A stretch of DNA of 64,000 bases from JAKACA01 sp049510975 (lineage in GTDB: Bacteria; Actinomycetota; Acidimicrobiia; Acidimicrobiales; Bog-793): the NCBI GenBank assembly GCA_049510975.1, contig JBEKYM010000012.1, forward strand, positions 34,398 to 98,397, written 5' to 3'. How positions within the stretch are numbered: the stretch's first letter is position 1; every line of letters starts with the position of its first letter. The notes under the pieces are model-generated. The model did no database searches, was not told the DNA's origin, and saw nothing but the letters and a program-made list of their open reading frames with translations. Both the position numbers and the translations under genes were made by a program. Below, in pieces: positions 26,514 through 35,922 of the stretch.

Positions 26514-27437
26514 TCACTCGCTCTTCAGGTTGCCGCGCATGTCCGCGTTGGGAGCGGCATCGGCAACGAGCCCGGGGATCACGGCGCCGAGCTCGGCGAC
26601 CTCCCAACGGTCGCCCTTGTCCACGCCGGGTCCGGCATGCCAACCCTCGGCCACGCTGATGCGCCCGCCGGCGACGTTGAACACCCGGCCGGTGATCCCG
26701 CTCGACTCGGGGCTGCCGAGCCACACCACCAACGGGGCGATGTTGTCAGGGTGGGAAGCGTCGAAGTCCTCGGGACGCCGCTCAGCCGCCCTGCTGCCCA
26801 TGCCGAGGTTCTCGGTCATCCGCGTGAGCGCACCCGGTGCGATGGCATTGACCGTGATGCCGTAACGGCCGAGCTCCTTGGCCGCGATGACGGTGAAGGC
26901 GGCGATTCCGGCCTTGGCAGCGCCGTAGTTCGTCTGACCCGGGTTGCCGTAGATGCCCGATGACGAGCTCGTGTTGATGATTCGGGCGTCGTTCGCGTTG
27001 CCTTCCTTGGCACGTTCACGCCAATAGGCTGCTGCCCATTTGCTGGGAGCGAACGTGCCGCGCAGATGGACGTTGATGACCGCATCCCACTCCTGCTCGG
27101 TCATGTTCACGAGCATGCGGTCGCGCAGGATGCCGGCGTTGTTGACGAGCACGTCGAGGCGGCCGAACGTTTCGACGGCGGTGTTGACAAGGCGTTGGGC
27201 ACCTTCCCAGTCGGCGACGTTGTCGCCGTTGGCCACGGCCTCGGCACCCATGGCCCGGATCTCTTCCACGACCTCGTTGGCCGGCTGGGACGAGGCGCCG
27301 GCCCCGTCGACCTCCGAGCCGAGGTCATTGACGACGACCTTGGCACCCTGGCGAGCGAACTCGATCGCATGACCGCGACCGATCCCGCGACCGGCTCCAG
27401 TCACGATAACGACACGACCTTCACAGATCCCCGGCAT
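26514..27437 (-). CDS. SDR-family oxidoreductase
   Basis: A 307-residue short-chain dehydrogenase. The cofactor motif TGAGRGIGRGHAIEFA lies near residues 13-28, NNAG is present, and the catalytic Ser/Tyr/Lys are in INTSSSSGIYG and TNYGAAKAG. The C-terminal extension is longer than in a minimal SDR and resembles 3-hydroxyacyl-CoA dehydrogenase-type SDRs used in steroid or branched acyl-CoA breakdown. ATG 27437 has GGGAG six bases upstream (a GTG lies directly before it). It overlaps the acyl-CoA dehydrogenase end by 17 bases. Confidence 0.88.
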   Translation of the reverse strand: MPGICEGRVVIVTGAGRGIGRGHAIEFARQGAKVVVNDLGSEVDGAGASSQPANEVVEEIRAMGAEAVANGDNVADWEGAQRLVNTAVETFGRLDVLVNNAGILRDRMLVNMTEQEWDAVINVHLRGTFAPSKWAAAYWRERAKEGNANDARIINTSSSSGIYGNPGQTNYGAAKAGIAAFTVIAAKELGRYGITVNAIAPGALTRMTENLGMGSRAAERRPEDFDASHPDNIAPLVVWLGSPESSGITGRVFNVAGGRISVAEGWHAGPGVDKGDRWEVAELGAVIPGLVADAAPNADMRGNLKSE

Positions 27438-28677
27438 CACTGACTCCCTTCACCTTGTTCGCATCCGACGGCGTCGAGCTATTGGGCTCTTTCGGCAGCC
27501 CGAGCACGCGCTCGCCCACGATGTTGCGTTGCACCTGAGCGGTGCCACCCCAGATGGTCACCGAACGGGTCAGCAGGAATGCCCCCTGCCAACGGTCCGG
27601 TGAGTACGTGCCGGTCTCGGGCCCCATCACGGTCGACTCGACCCCGCGGATGTTCGTGACGATCTCCGCAAAGCGCTGGGCGTACTCGGACCAGAACATC
27701 TTGTTGAGCGCGGAAGCAGGGCCAGGCTCCTTGCGGGCAACGACATCGGAGAGGATGCGCAAGCCGTTGTAGCGCATGATCTCGCAGTGGGTGAAGGCCC
27801 ATGCCAACTGCTGGCGCACGAGCGGATCGTCGGCCTTGCCCGCCTCACGGATCATCTTGACGGCGTCCCAGAACTGCTTGGTGTACTGCACGTGCTGAGT
27901 CGTGGCGTTGCCGCCGCGCTCGTTGCCGAGCGTGGTCATCGTGACCTGCCAGCCATTGTGGAGTCCGCCGATGACGTTGCCGAGCGGGACCCGCGCCTCG
28001 GTGATGAAGGTCTCGGTGAAGCCCGCCCCGCCGTTCATCTGCTTGATGGGGCGAAGCTCGAACCCGTTGGACGAACCGTCCTGCCGGGACATCGGGGTCA
28101 AGACATACGAAATGCCTCGATGCTTGGAGGCCTCAGGATCGGTCCTGCACAGGCAGAACATCATGTTCGCCAGTTGCGCACCCGAGGTCCACACCTTCTG
28201 ACCGGTGATCACGAGCTCGTCGCCGTCGACGATGCCTCGCGTCGTCAAGGACGCCAGATCTGATCCGGCGTTCGGCTCGGAGAAACCCTGGCAGTAGCGG
28301 TCCGTGCCCTCGATGATCCGGGGCAGGAAGTGGGCCTTCTGCTCGTCAGTGCCCCACACGATGATCGACGGCCCGACAAGCCACTCCCCCATTCCCCTCG
28401 TCACTCGGGGCACGCCGGCACGAGCGAACTCCTCGTTCATGACGGCAAGCTCCACGCCGGTCAGGCCCCGGCCACCGAACTCGGTCGGCCACGTGACGCA
28501 GAGGTACCCGGCCTCGAGCAGCTTGGTCGTCCAAGGCCGGAGCTCGGGGAGGTTGCCGAAAGCGGCACGCTCGGCGTCGATACCGACAAGGTCCTCGGGG
28601 GCGTTGGCCTCGAGCCATTCACGCAGCTCATTGCGGAACTTCACAGCATTGGGGCCGAGGTCGAGCTCGAGAGTCAT
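27421..28677 (-). CDS. Acyl-CoA dehydrogenase
   Basis: A 418-residue FAD-dependent acyl-CoA dehydrogenase. Recognisable parts are the N-terminal helical domain ending WPTEFGGRGLTGVELAVM, the FAD/substrate segment YCQGFSEPNAGSDLASLTTR, QKVWTSGAQLANMMFCLCRT and the C-terminal TIWGGTAQVQRNIVGERVLG. Its organisation resembles FadE-type dehydrogenases for steroid side chains or other bulky acyl-CoAs. The chain is encoded in the same direction and overlaps the SDR gene, in an operon with DUF35 and thiolase-like genes. Confidence 0.9.
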   Translation of the reverse strand: MTLELDLGPNAVKFRNELREWLEANAPEDLVGIDAERAAFGNLPELRPWTTKLLEAGYLCVTWPTEFGGRGLTGVELAVMNEEFARAGVPRVTRGMGEWLVGPSIIVWGTDEQKAHFLPRIIEGTDRYCQGFSEPNAGSDLASLTTRGIVDGDELVITGQKVWTSGAQLANMMFCLCRTDPEASKHRGISYVLTPMSRQDGSSNGFELRPIKQMNGGAGFTETFITEARVPLGNVIGGLHNGWQVTMTTLGNERGGNATTQHVQYTKQFWDAVKMIREAGKADDPLVRQQLAWAFTHCEIMRYNGLRILSDVVARKEPGPASALNKMFWSEYAQRFAEIVTNIRGVESTVMGPETGTYSPDRWQGAFLLTRSVTIWGGTAQVQRNIVGERVLGLPKEPNSSTPSDANKVKGVSDAGDL

Positions 28678-28717
28678 CGGAGATCCTGACCGTGAGATGG
28701 AACTGGGGCGCAGGCCA

Positions 28718-29146
28718 TCATTGCCGAGCCGTCCGCGGTTCGAACAGGGGGAGGTTGCGGCCGTCGGAGAGTGGCTCCCAGACGACCTGCAGGGCCATGC
28801 CGACCGCGAGCGCCTCGAACGGGCAATTGACGATGTTCGACATCACTCGGCTGCCCTCGTCGAGATCGATCAAGCCGACCGCGTACGGACCGGACCCTTC
28901 CTCGAGCGGGTTCGCCAGTTTGTGCTCCACGGTGAAGGCGTACAGCGTGCCGGTTCCGGCGCTCGGCCTCCACTCGAGAGCCGTACCGGCGCAGAACGGG
29001 CACACCTCGCGGGGATAGGCGATGACGTTCCCGCATGTCGTGCAGGACTGCACGAGGTATCGATGCTGCTTCGTGGCATCCCAGAACGGCTGCGTGGTCT
29101 CAGTCACCGGAGGCTCTGCCCGCCGGAAACGCCCCTCGGACGGCAT
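28718..29146 (-). CDS. DUF35 OB-fold zinc-ribbon protein
   Basis: A 142-residue acyl-CoA-associated OB-fold protein with a rubredoxin-like zinc ribbon: Cys35, Cys38, Cys49 and Cys52 in SCTTCGNVIAYPREVCPFC. Proteins of this family pair with thiolase-like proteins; with Ltp2 they form a retro-aldolase complex that cleaves steroid side chains. The ATG overlaps the upstream thiolase stop by one base (TGATG), which supports stoichiometric complex formation. The frame is open further upstream, but that part is the thiolase gene. Confidence 0.88.
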   Translation of the reverse strand: MPSEGRFRRAEPPVTETTQPFWDATKQHRYLVQSCTTCGNVIAYPREVCPFCAGTALEWRPSAGTGTLYAFTVEHKLANPLEEGSGPYAVGLIDLDEGSRVMSNIVNCPFEALAVGMALQVVWEPLSDGRNLPLFEPRTARQ

Positions 29147-30306
29147 CAGAGCACCTCGCCAGTACCGAGCACGAGCGTGGACATCACCGACAGCACGATG
29201 CCCGAGCCGTGGGCGACAGCAATCTCGGCGTCGCCCACCTGGCGTTCCCCGCACTCGCGGCGAAGCTGACGAACCGCCTCGACGATGAGGAACATGCCGT
29301 ACATGCCCGGGTGGGTATAGGACAGTCCGCCCCCGTTCGTGTTCATCGGCAGTGAGCCTCCCGGCCCGATCGTGTTGTCCTCGACGAACGGTCCGCCTTC
29401 CCCCTTTGCGCAAAAGCCGAGGTCCTCGAGGTGCAACAGGGCGGTGATCGTGAAGCTGTCGTAACCGAGCAGCACGTCGACATCACTCGGGCGCACTCCG
29501 GCCATGGCAAAGGCCGCCGGGCCTGACACCGCCCCGGGCGTCGTCGTGAGGTCCGGCATCTCGCTGATCATCATGTGGTCGTGAGCCGTGGCAGCACCGA
29601 GCACGTAGACGGGAGGACGTGCGAGATCCTTGGCACGTGCTGCGCTGGTCATCACGAAAGCGCCGGCGCCGTCGGTGACCAGACAGCAGTCCAACAAATG
29701 AAGCGGTGAGGACTGCATCCCCGATGAGAGGACGTCGTCGATCGTGATGGCGTCCCGGTAGCGAGCTTTCGGGTTCATCGAGGCCCACTCACGCGTGCTG
29801 ACGGCGATCTGGGCCAGCTGCTCCGACGTCGTGCCGTACAGCGCCATGTGGCGCGTCGCCGCCATGGCGTACGGGCCCATAGGTGTGCGCAGCCCGTACG
29901 GCCACTCCCACTCGGCTGCAGGGCTCGGGCCGCTCGGGCGCCATGAACCCGTTCGGCCGAGCCTCCGGTCGCTTCGCGGGGTGGAGGCATACACGCTGAC
30001 GACGACGTCGCACAGGCCCGCGGCGATGGCCGCAGCGGCGTGTTCGACGTGCACCTCGAAGCTCGAGCCGCCGGTGTTCGTGGACTCCGTGAACTTGGGG
30101 TGGACGCCGAGGTACTCCGCCAAGGCGACCGAAGATTGGGTGTGACAGACGCCGTCGATGTCGCCTCGAGTGAGCCCGGCATCTGCCAAGGCCTGGTCGA
30201 TCATGGCCGCTTCAAGCGCGCGGCCATGCAGTTCGAGCTCGCCAGTGGGCGAGGCGTCGTCCGCGACACCAACGATGGCTGCCGCCCCGCGAAGGGTCCT
30301 CGTCAT
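29146..30306 (-). CDS. Thiolase-like lipid-transfer/retro-aldolase protein
   Basis: A 386-residue thiolase-superfamily protein of the SCP-x/Ltp2 type. At the usual N-terminal nucleophile the sequence reads TNTGGSSFEVHVEHAAAAI, with Ser81/Ser82 in place of Cys, so ordinary thiolysis is unlikely. The segments LLGYDSFTITALLHLEDLGF, LPMNTNGGGLSYTHPGMYG and VAHGSGIVLS resemble Ltp2 aldolases. With the DUF35 partner it probably performs a retro-aldol side-chain cleavage of an acyl-CoA. It is the first gene of the four-gene minus operon. Confidence 0.85.
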   Translation of the reverse strand: MTRTLRGAAAIVGVADDASPTGELELHGRALEAAMIDQALADAGLTRGDIDGVCHTQSSVALAEYLGVHPKFTESTNTGGSSFEVHVEHAAAAIAAGLCDVVVSVYASTPRSDRRLGRTGSWRPSGPSPAAEWEWPYGLRTPMGPYAMAATRHMALYGTTSEQLAQIAVSTREWASMNPKARYRDAITIDDVLSSGMQSSPLHLLDCCLVTDGAGAFVMTSAARAKDLARPPVYVLGAATAHDHMMISEMPDLTTTPGAVSGPAAFAMAGVRPSDVDVLLGYDSFTITALLHLEDLGFCAKGEGGPFVEDNTIGPGGSLPMNTNGGGLSYTHPGMYGMFLIVEAVRQLRRECGERQVGDAEIAVAHGSGIVLSVMSTLVLGTGEVL

Positions 30307-30666
30307 CGCAAAGATCTAGCACGCAGGCTGTCGCCACTTCGGAATCCAACGCAGGCGCCGCCGCCGGGAGGCGGCCTCGTGGGGTCAAGTTCCGTCCCTG
30401 CACGGCCGATACCTAAAGGGTTCGACAAAGCCGTCGGCCCAGCCCGGCCGACTGATCAGACGATAGGAGCGACAGGGCAGACCGACCCGGTGCACATCCC
30501 TCACGTCCACGCGCGCCCTGATTGGGGGCGCCGGCCGAGCTTCACGCTCGTCCGACGGGCTCGAGGGACAGCTCGTGGTTCTTCTCCGGTTCGTACGGAG
30601 GAGTTCGAGCGACTCGCACTCGTCCGCCCAGCACCGACACCGATGACGATGAGAAGTGGGGACCCC
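30307..30666. other. 360-bp divergent promoter/leader region
   Basis: This gap separates the thiolase-like gene (minus) from the Ig-repeat gene (plus) and must hold both promoters. The notable content is a set of overlapping complementary segments at 30404-30409, 30433-30439 and 30446-30452, which can form two mutually exclusive hairpins. The frame of the Ig-repeat gene is open through part of this region from 30040, but codon content and the lack of a signal peptide there argue that it is not coding. Confidence 0.6.
30404..30452 (+). promoter_or_regulatory. Candidate switchable RNA hairpins in leader
   Basis: GGCCGA (30404-30409) can pair with TCGGCC (30434-30439); alternatively GTCGGCC (30433-30439) can pair with GGCCGAC (30446-30452) across a six-base loop. 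Both stems are perfect and cannot coexist. Such an arrangement is found in riboswitches and attenuators; no ligand-binding core could be identified with confidence. Confidence 0.35.
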
Positions 30667-33600
30667 ATGAAGCAACGACACCACCACGAGTCGAACGATC
30701 ATCGGAGCGAGGAAAGCTTCGACGGTCTCGCTGGCGGCGGCCGCACGCCCTCTTTGCTACGCGCCCGCGCCGGTGCAGTCGCCGTCGTTGCGCTGCTCGC
30801 CGTGCTCGGAGTGCCCCAGATCGCAGCCGCCGGTACGCCGTCGGGCAGCGGCAGCATCTCGGGCGACCCAGGCACGATCGGAACGACGACCTCGATCACG
30901 AGCACGACCTCCGATCCCGTCGTCGGCGAGGCCATCAGCTTTGCCGTGAGCGTCACCGGAGACGACGATGGGACGCCGACAGGCTCGGTGACGGTGACCG
31001 ACGGCGGCAGCCAGTCGTGTATCGCCGATCTCAGCGACGCGGCAGGCAGTTGCGAGATCACCGAGACCGCCACCGGGCTCTACAGCTTCAGCGCCACCTA
31101 CGGTGGCGATCCCAACTACGCCACGTCCAGCAGTGCCACCAGCTCGGACGTCACGGTCGCGCAAGATGAGACCACGACCGCCATCACGGGCACAACGTCG
31201 AGCCCGGTCGTCGGCCAGCCGATCTCGATCGGCGTCAGCGTGAGTGCTAACTCGCCCGGCGCCGGCACACCGACCGGCTCAGTGACCGTGAGCGACGGGG
31301 GAAGCCAGTCCTGTGTCGCAACACTGTCCGGCGGGACCGGCAGCTGCGAGATCACCGAGACTGCCGCAGGGCCTTACGCCTTCAGCGCCGGTTACGGCGG
31401 AGACGACAACGACGGCGTCTCGAGCACGAGCTCGAGCCTGCCCGTCGAGGTCGCCCAGGACGCCACGACGACTGCCATCACGAACACGACGTCGACGTAC
31501 GTGGTCGGCCAGCCCATCACCGTCAACGTCAGCGTCGGCGCCAACGCGCCGGGTGCCGGCACACCGACCGGATCGGTAACGGTGAGCGACGACGGCAGCC
31601 AGTCGTGTGTGGCAACGCTGTCCGGCGGGACCGGCAGCTGCGAGATCACCGAGGCGTCGGCAGGGCCTTACGCTTTCAGCGCCAGTTATGGCGGTGACGC
31701 CAACGACGCCGCCTCGAGCACCTCAACCCCATTCGACATCACCGTCAGCGGTGACGCCACGACGACGGCGATCACGAGCACGACCTCGAACCCGGTGGTC
31801 GGCCAGCCGATCACGATCAACGTCAGCGTCGAGACGAACGCGCCGGGAGCCGGCACGCCAACGGGTTCGGTGACCGTCAGCGACGGCGGAAGCCAGTCGT
31901 GCATCGCCAGCCTCAGTGACGCTGTCGGGAGCTGCGAGGTCACCGAGCCGGCGGCCGGTTCGTACAACTTCTCGGCCACCTACGGCGGGGACTCCAATGA
32001 CTCCTCGTCGAGCACGTCGTCCACCTCATCGGTCACGGTCGGCCAGGACAGCACGGTGACCTCCATCACGCAGACGACGTCCAGCCCCGTCGTCGGCGAG
32101 CCCATCACGATCGACGTCAATGTCGGTTCCAACTCACCCGGCGCCGGAACACCCACGGGTTCGGTGACCGTGAGCGACGGGGGCAGCCAGTCGTGTGTCG
32201 CCAACCTGAGTGGCGGCAACGGGAGCTGCGAGATCACCGAAACGGCAGCCCGTCTCTATGGATTCACCGCCAGTTACACCGGCGACGACAACGACCTCTC
32301 GTCCGGCACGGCTTCCAGCTCCGACGTCACCGTCGGCCAGGATGCGACGACGACGACGATCACGAACACGGTGTCGGGGTTCGTGGTGGGCGAGCCGATC
32401 ACGATCCACGTGAGCGTCGCCGCCGACTCCCCCGGCTCGGGTACGCCTACTGGCTCAGTGACAGTCAGTGACGGCGGCAGCCAGTCGTGCATCGCCACCC
32501 TCAGCTCGGGCGCTGGCAACTGCGAGATCACCGAGACCGTGGCCGGAGCCTACGAATTCACCGCCGGTTACGGCGGTGACGCCAACGACGTCTCCTCGAA
32601 CACGTCTGCAGCCTTTGACATCACCGTGAGCGGTGACGCCACGACGACGGCGATCACGAGCACGACCTCGAACCCGGTCGTCGGCCAGCCGATCACGATC
32701 AACGTCAGCGTCGGGGCGAACGCGCCGGGAGCCGGCACGCCAACAGGCTCGGTGACCGTCAGCGACGGCGGGAGCCAGTCGTGTATCGCCAGCCTGAGTG
32801 ACGCTGTCGGGAGCTGCGAGATCACCGAGACGGCAGCCCGTTCCTACAGTTTCTCTGCCACCTACGGCGGGGACTCCAACGACGCCTCCTCGAGCACGTC
32901 TACGAGCTCTGGAGTCACGGTTGCGAAGGATGCCACCTCGACGGCGATCACGAGCACGACTTCGAACCCGGTCGTCGGCCAGCCGATCACCGTCAACGTC
33001 CACGTCGGCGCGAACGCGCCAGGCGCCGGCACGCCGACCGGCTCGGTGACCGTCAGCGACGGCGGGAGCCAGTCGTGCATCGCCAGCCTGAGTGACGGCA
33101 GCGGGAGCTGCGAGATCACCGAGACGGCTGCAGGGTCCTACAGTTTTTCCGCCGCTTACGGCGGGGATTCCAACGATGTCGGCTCGAGCACCTCGTCGGG
33201 GTTCGGCGTCACGATCGGTGGAGACTCCACCGCCACGTTGATCACCGGCACGACGCCCCACCCAGTCGTCGGTCAGGCGATCGCCGTCAATGTGAGCGTG
33301 ACCGCCAAGGCCCCGGGCGCGGGTACTCCGACCGGGTCGGTGACCGTGAGCGACGGCGGAAGCCAGTCGTGTATCGCCAGCCTGAATGACGGCAGCGGGA
33401 GCTGCCAGATCACCGAGATCACGGCTGGTTCCTACAGCTTCTCGGCCTCGTACGGCGGGGACTCCAACAACGGCTCGTCGAGCACGGCTACGAGCTCCGG
33501 CGTCACCGTCGGCGACGATGCCACCGCCACGGTGATCACCGGCACGACGTCCCGCCCGGTCGTCGGTCAGCCGATCACCGTCAATGTGAGTGTGACCGCC

Positions 33601-35922
33601 AAGGCCCCGGGCGCGGGCACGCCGACCGGGTCGGTGACCGTCAGCGACGGCGGGAGCCAGTCGTGTATTGCCGGCCTGACTGCCGGCAGCGGCAGTTGCC
33701 AGATCACCGAGACGTCCGCCGGCTCCTACGGCTTCACGGCTGCCTACGGCGGAGACTCCAACGATGCCTCATCGGGCACGACGTCCAACTTCAGCGTGAC
33801 CATCGGCGGCGACGGCACGACGACGCTCATCACGAGCACGACGGCTGGCCCCGTCGTCGGCCAGCCGATCGCCGTCGACGTCAGCGTCGGGGTCAACTCC
33901 CCCGGCAGCGGCACGCCGACCGGGTCGGTGACCGTGAGCGACGGCGGCAGCCAGACCTGTGTCGCGACCCTCACAGCGGGCATCGGGAGTTGCGAGATCA
34001 CCGAAACAGCCGCCGGCCTCCACAACTTCAGTGGCACCTATAGCGGAGACCACAACGACTCCACGTCGGTGACGGCGGCGACCACGCCCCTGACGGTCGG
34101 AAAGGCGACTTCTGCCACCACGGTGTCGATGTCCGCCTCGAGGGTGACCTACGGAGACGACGGCGCCGAGACGCTCTCGGTTGACGTCGCACCCGAATTC
34201 TCGGGCTCCGTCCCGACTGGCACTGTGACCGTGGACGAATCCACGACGGCGGTGTGCGTGATCACGCTCTCGGCGGGTAGGGGCTCCTGCGCGCTGACTG
34301 CCCTCCAGCTGGGTGCCGGCACCTACCGCCTCGTCGCCAGCTACGCCGGCAGCTCGAACTTCGACGCCTCGACGTCGGGCACAGCGACGCTCGTCGTCGG
34401 TCAGGCCACGACGAGGACGGCGCTGTCACTGTCGGGCTCCAGCGCCACCTACGGTGACGAAGGCACCGTGCACCTCTCGGTCACGGTTTCGCCGCAGTAC
34501 AGCGGCTCTGTGCCTTCCGGTACCGTGACGGTCGCCGAGTCGACGACCTCGCTGTGCGTCATCACGCTCTCGGCATCCAAAGGCTCCTGCACCTTGTCGG
34601 CCACGCGGCTCGGCGGCGGCACGTACCACCTGGTCGCTTCCTATGTCGCCAGCACCAACTTCGCCAGCTCCGCATCGGCATCCGAGACGCTCGCAATCAG
34701 CTCGGCCACATCGAGGACAGCGCTCTCGCTGTCCACCGGGACGGTGACGTACGGAGACGAGCAGGCTGCCCGCATCTCTGTGGCGGTCTCGCCTCAGTAC
34801 GCCGGCTCGACGCCGACGGGCACGGTCTCGATCGTTCGAGCCACGACAACGCTGTGTGTGATCAGCCTGTCCGATGCGAGGGGGTCCTGCACGTTGTCGG
34901 CGGCCCGCTACGGACCGGAGGCCTACCACCTGACGGCGTATTACAACGGCAGTTCGGACTTCAGGACCTCGGCCTCCGGGACCGCCGTGCTCACCGTCGT
35001 CACCGCCACGACCAAGGCCGCCCTCTCCTTGTCGGCCTCCGAGGTCACCTTCGGCAACGAAGCCGTCGAGCACCTCTCGGTCAGCGTCTCGCCAGAGTTC
35101 GCCGGCACGACGCCGACGGGGACGGTCACGCTCGAAGACGGGTCGAGCACGCTGTGTGCTATTGGTTTGTCCTCCGGCAGAGGGTCCTGCACCTTGTCGG
35201 CCAGCCGGCTCGCGGCCGGCACGCACGGCATCGTGGCCTACTACCTGGGCAGCACGGACTTCAGGACCTCAGCGAGCGGCACGGCCTACTTCGGCGTGGC
35301 AAAGGCATCGAGCGGCACCGGCATCCACCTCTCGACCACCCGCGTCAGCTACGGCGACGAGCAAGCCGAGCGGGTCTCGGTGAGCGTCTCACCGGAGTTC
35401 TCCGGCACGACGCCGACCGGGACCGTCACGGTGACCGAGTCCACGACGACGCTGTGCGTGATCGGCTTGGGCTCCGGTGGCGGGTCGTGCACGTTGTCGG
35501 CGGCGAGATTCGGCTCCGGTTCTTACACTCTGGTCGCTCACTACGGCGGCAGCGGCGATTTCAACGGCTCCAGTTCCGGCGGCGCCTCGTTCGCGGTCTC
35601 GAAGGCCTCATCGTCGACCTTCCTCCACATGTCCAGCGCCAAGGTGAACGAGGGTGACGAAGAAGTCGAGCACATCTCGGTGTCGGTGTCGCCGCAGTTC
35701 GCCGGCTACACGCCGACAGGGACGGTCACCGTGACGGCCTCCGGGGAGAGCATCTGTGTGATCTCGCTGTCGTCCGGGGGAGGCTCCTGCGGCATGTCGC
35801 CATCGCGGCTCCCGGTCGGGGTCTACACGATCACGGCGACCTACAACAGCAACTCCGACTTCAACGGCTCGACGTCCGCCGGCCAGGTGCTGACGGTCAA
35901 GTTCGTCCTCTCCGTGGGCTGA
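30667..35922 (+). CDS. Giant secreted protein with 17 Ig-like repeats
   Basis: A 1751-residue exported protein. Residues 1-30 are polar and His-rich; a hydrophobic signal segment RAGAVAVVALLAVLGVPQIAAAG follows in pieces near 34-57. Eleven type-1 repeats of about 98 residues come next, each with VVGxxI, GTPTGSVTVSDGGSQSC and GSCEIT, so one Cys pair per repeat. Six type-2 repeats of about 97 residues follow, with YGDE, PTGTVTV and CVITLS...GSC. Both types look like bacterial Ig-like (Big_3-type) domains. There is no LPXTG or membrane anchor at the C terminus, so attachment is unknown. The ATG at 30667 is the best start. Confidence 0.85.
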   Translation: MKQRHHHESNDHRSEESFDGLAGGGRTPSLLRARAGAVAVVALLAVLGVPQIAAAGTPSGSGSISGDPGTIGTTTSITSTTSDPVVGEAISFAVSVTGDDDGTPTGSVTVTDGGSQSCIADLSDAAGSCEITETATGLYSFSATYGGDPNYATSSSATSSDVTVAQDETTTAITGTTSSPVVGQPISIGVSVSANSPGAGTPTGSVTVSDGGSQSCVATLSGGTGSCEITETAAGPYAFSAGYGGDDNDGVSSTSSSLPVEVAQDATTTAITNTTSTYVVGQPITVNVSVGANAPGAGTPTGSVTVSDDGSQSCVATLSGGTGSCEITEASAGPYAFSASYGGDANDAASSTSTPFDITVSGDATTTAITSTTSNPVVGQPITINVSVETNAPGAGTPTGSVTVSDGGSQSCIASLSDAVGSCEVTEPAAGSYNFSATYGGDSNDSSSSTSSTSSVTVGQDSTVTSITQTTSSPVVGEPITIDVNVGSNSPGAGTPTGSVTVSDGGSQSCVANLSGGNGSCEITETAARLYGFTASYTGDDNDLSSGTASSSDVTVGQDATTTTITNTVSGFVVGEPITIHVSVAADSPGSGTPTGSVTVSDGGSQSCIATLSSGAGNCEITETVAGAYEFTAGYGGDANDVSSNTSAAFDITVSGDATTTAITSTTSNPVVGQPITINVSVGANAPGAGTPTGSVTVSDGGSQSCIASLSDAVGSCEITETAARSYSFSATYGGDSNDASSSTSTSSGVTVAKDATSTAITSTTSNPVVGQPITVNVHVGANAPGAGTPTGSVTVSDGGSQSCIASLSDGSGSCEITETAAGSYSFSAAYGGDSNDVGSSTSSGFGVTIGGDSTATLITGTTPHPVVGQAIAVNVSVTAKAPGAGTPTGSVTVSDGGSQSCIASLNDGSGSCQITEITAGSYSFSASYGGDSNNGSSSTATSSGVTVGDDATATVITGTTSRPVVGQPITVNVSVTAKAPGAGTPTGSVTVSDGGSQSCIAGLTAGSGSCQITETSAGSYGFTAAYGGDSNDASSGTTSNFSVTIGGDGTTTLITSTTAGPVVGQPIAVDVSVGVNSPGSGTPTGSVTVSDGGSQTCVATLTAGIGSCEITETAAGLHNFSGTYSGDHNDSTSVTAATTPLTVGKATSATTVSMSASRVTYGDDGAETLSVDVAPEFSGSVPTGTVTVDESTTAVCVITLSAGRGSCALTALQLGAGTYRLVASYAGSSNFDASTSGTATLVVGQATTRTALSLSGSSATYGDEGTVHLSVTVSPQYSGSVPSGTVTVAESTTSLCVITLSASKGSCTLSATRLGGGTYHLVASYVASTNFASSASASETLAISSATSRTALSLSTGTVTYGDEQAARISVAVSPQYAGSTPTGTVSIVRATTTLCVISLSDARGSCTLSAARYGPEAYHLTAYYNGSSDFRTSASGTAVLTVVTATTKAALSLSASEVTFGNEAVEHLSVSVSPEFAGTTPTGTVTLEDGSSTLCAIGLSSGRGSCTLSASRLAAGTHGIVAYYLGSTDFRTSASGTAYFGVAKASSGTGIHLSTTRVSYGDEQAERVSVSVSPEFSGTTPTGTVTVTESTTTLCVIGLGSGGGSCTLSAARFGSGSYTLVAHYGGSGDFNGSSSGGASFAVSKASSSTFLHMSSAKVNEGDEEVEHISVSVSPQFAGYTPTGTVTVTASGESICVISLSSGGGSCGMSPSRLPVGVYTITATYNSNSDFNGSTSAGQVLTVKFVLSVG
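30883..34100 (+). repeat. Eleven tandem type-1 Ig-like repeats
   Basis: Units are mostly 294 bp (98 codons); identical landmark codons recur at 31753, 32635 and 32929, which are exact multiples of 294 apart. Units 4, 7 and 8 share long, nearly identical stretches at the DNA level, indicating recent duplication or gene conversion. More divergent units occur at the ends. Confidence 0.8.
34101..35919 (+). repeat. Six tandem type-2 Ig-like repeats
   Basis: Each unit begins with a Lys/Gln/Ser/Thr-Ala-Thr/Ser motif, contains TYGDE or a variant, PTGTVTV and a Cys pair, and is about 96-98 codons long. These are more divergent from each other than type 1, which suggests an older array. Confidence 0.75.

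Noticed and set aside
30404..30470. c-di-GMP (GEMM) riboswitch-like wording such as GACAAAGCC in the leader
   Set aside because: The conserved GEMM core and tetraloop helix are not present; kept only as a candidate switching structure.
30883..35919. CRISPR-like regular repeats
   Set aside because: The spacing is about 294 bp, in frame, and encodes Ig-like domains; there are no short spacers or cas genes.
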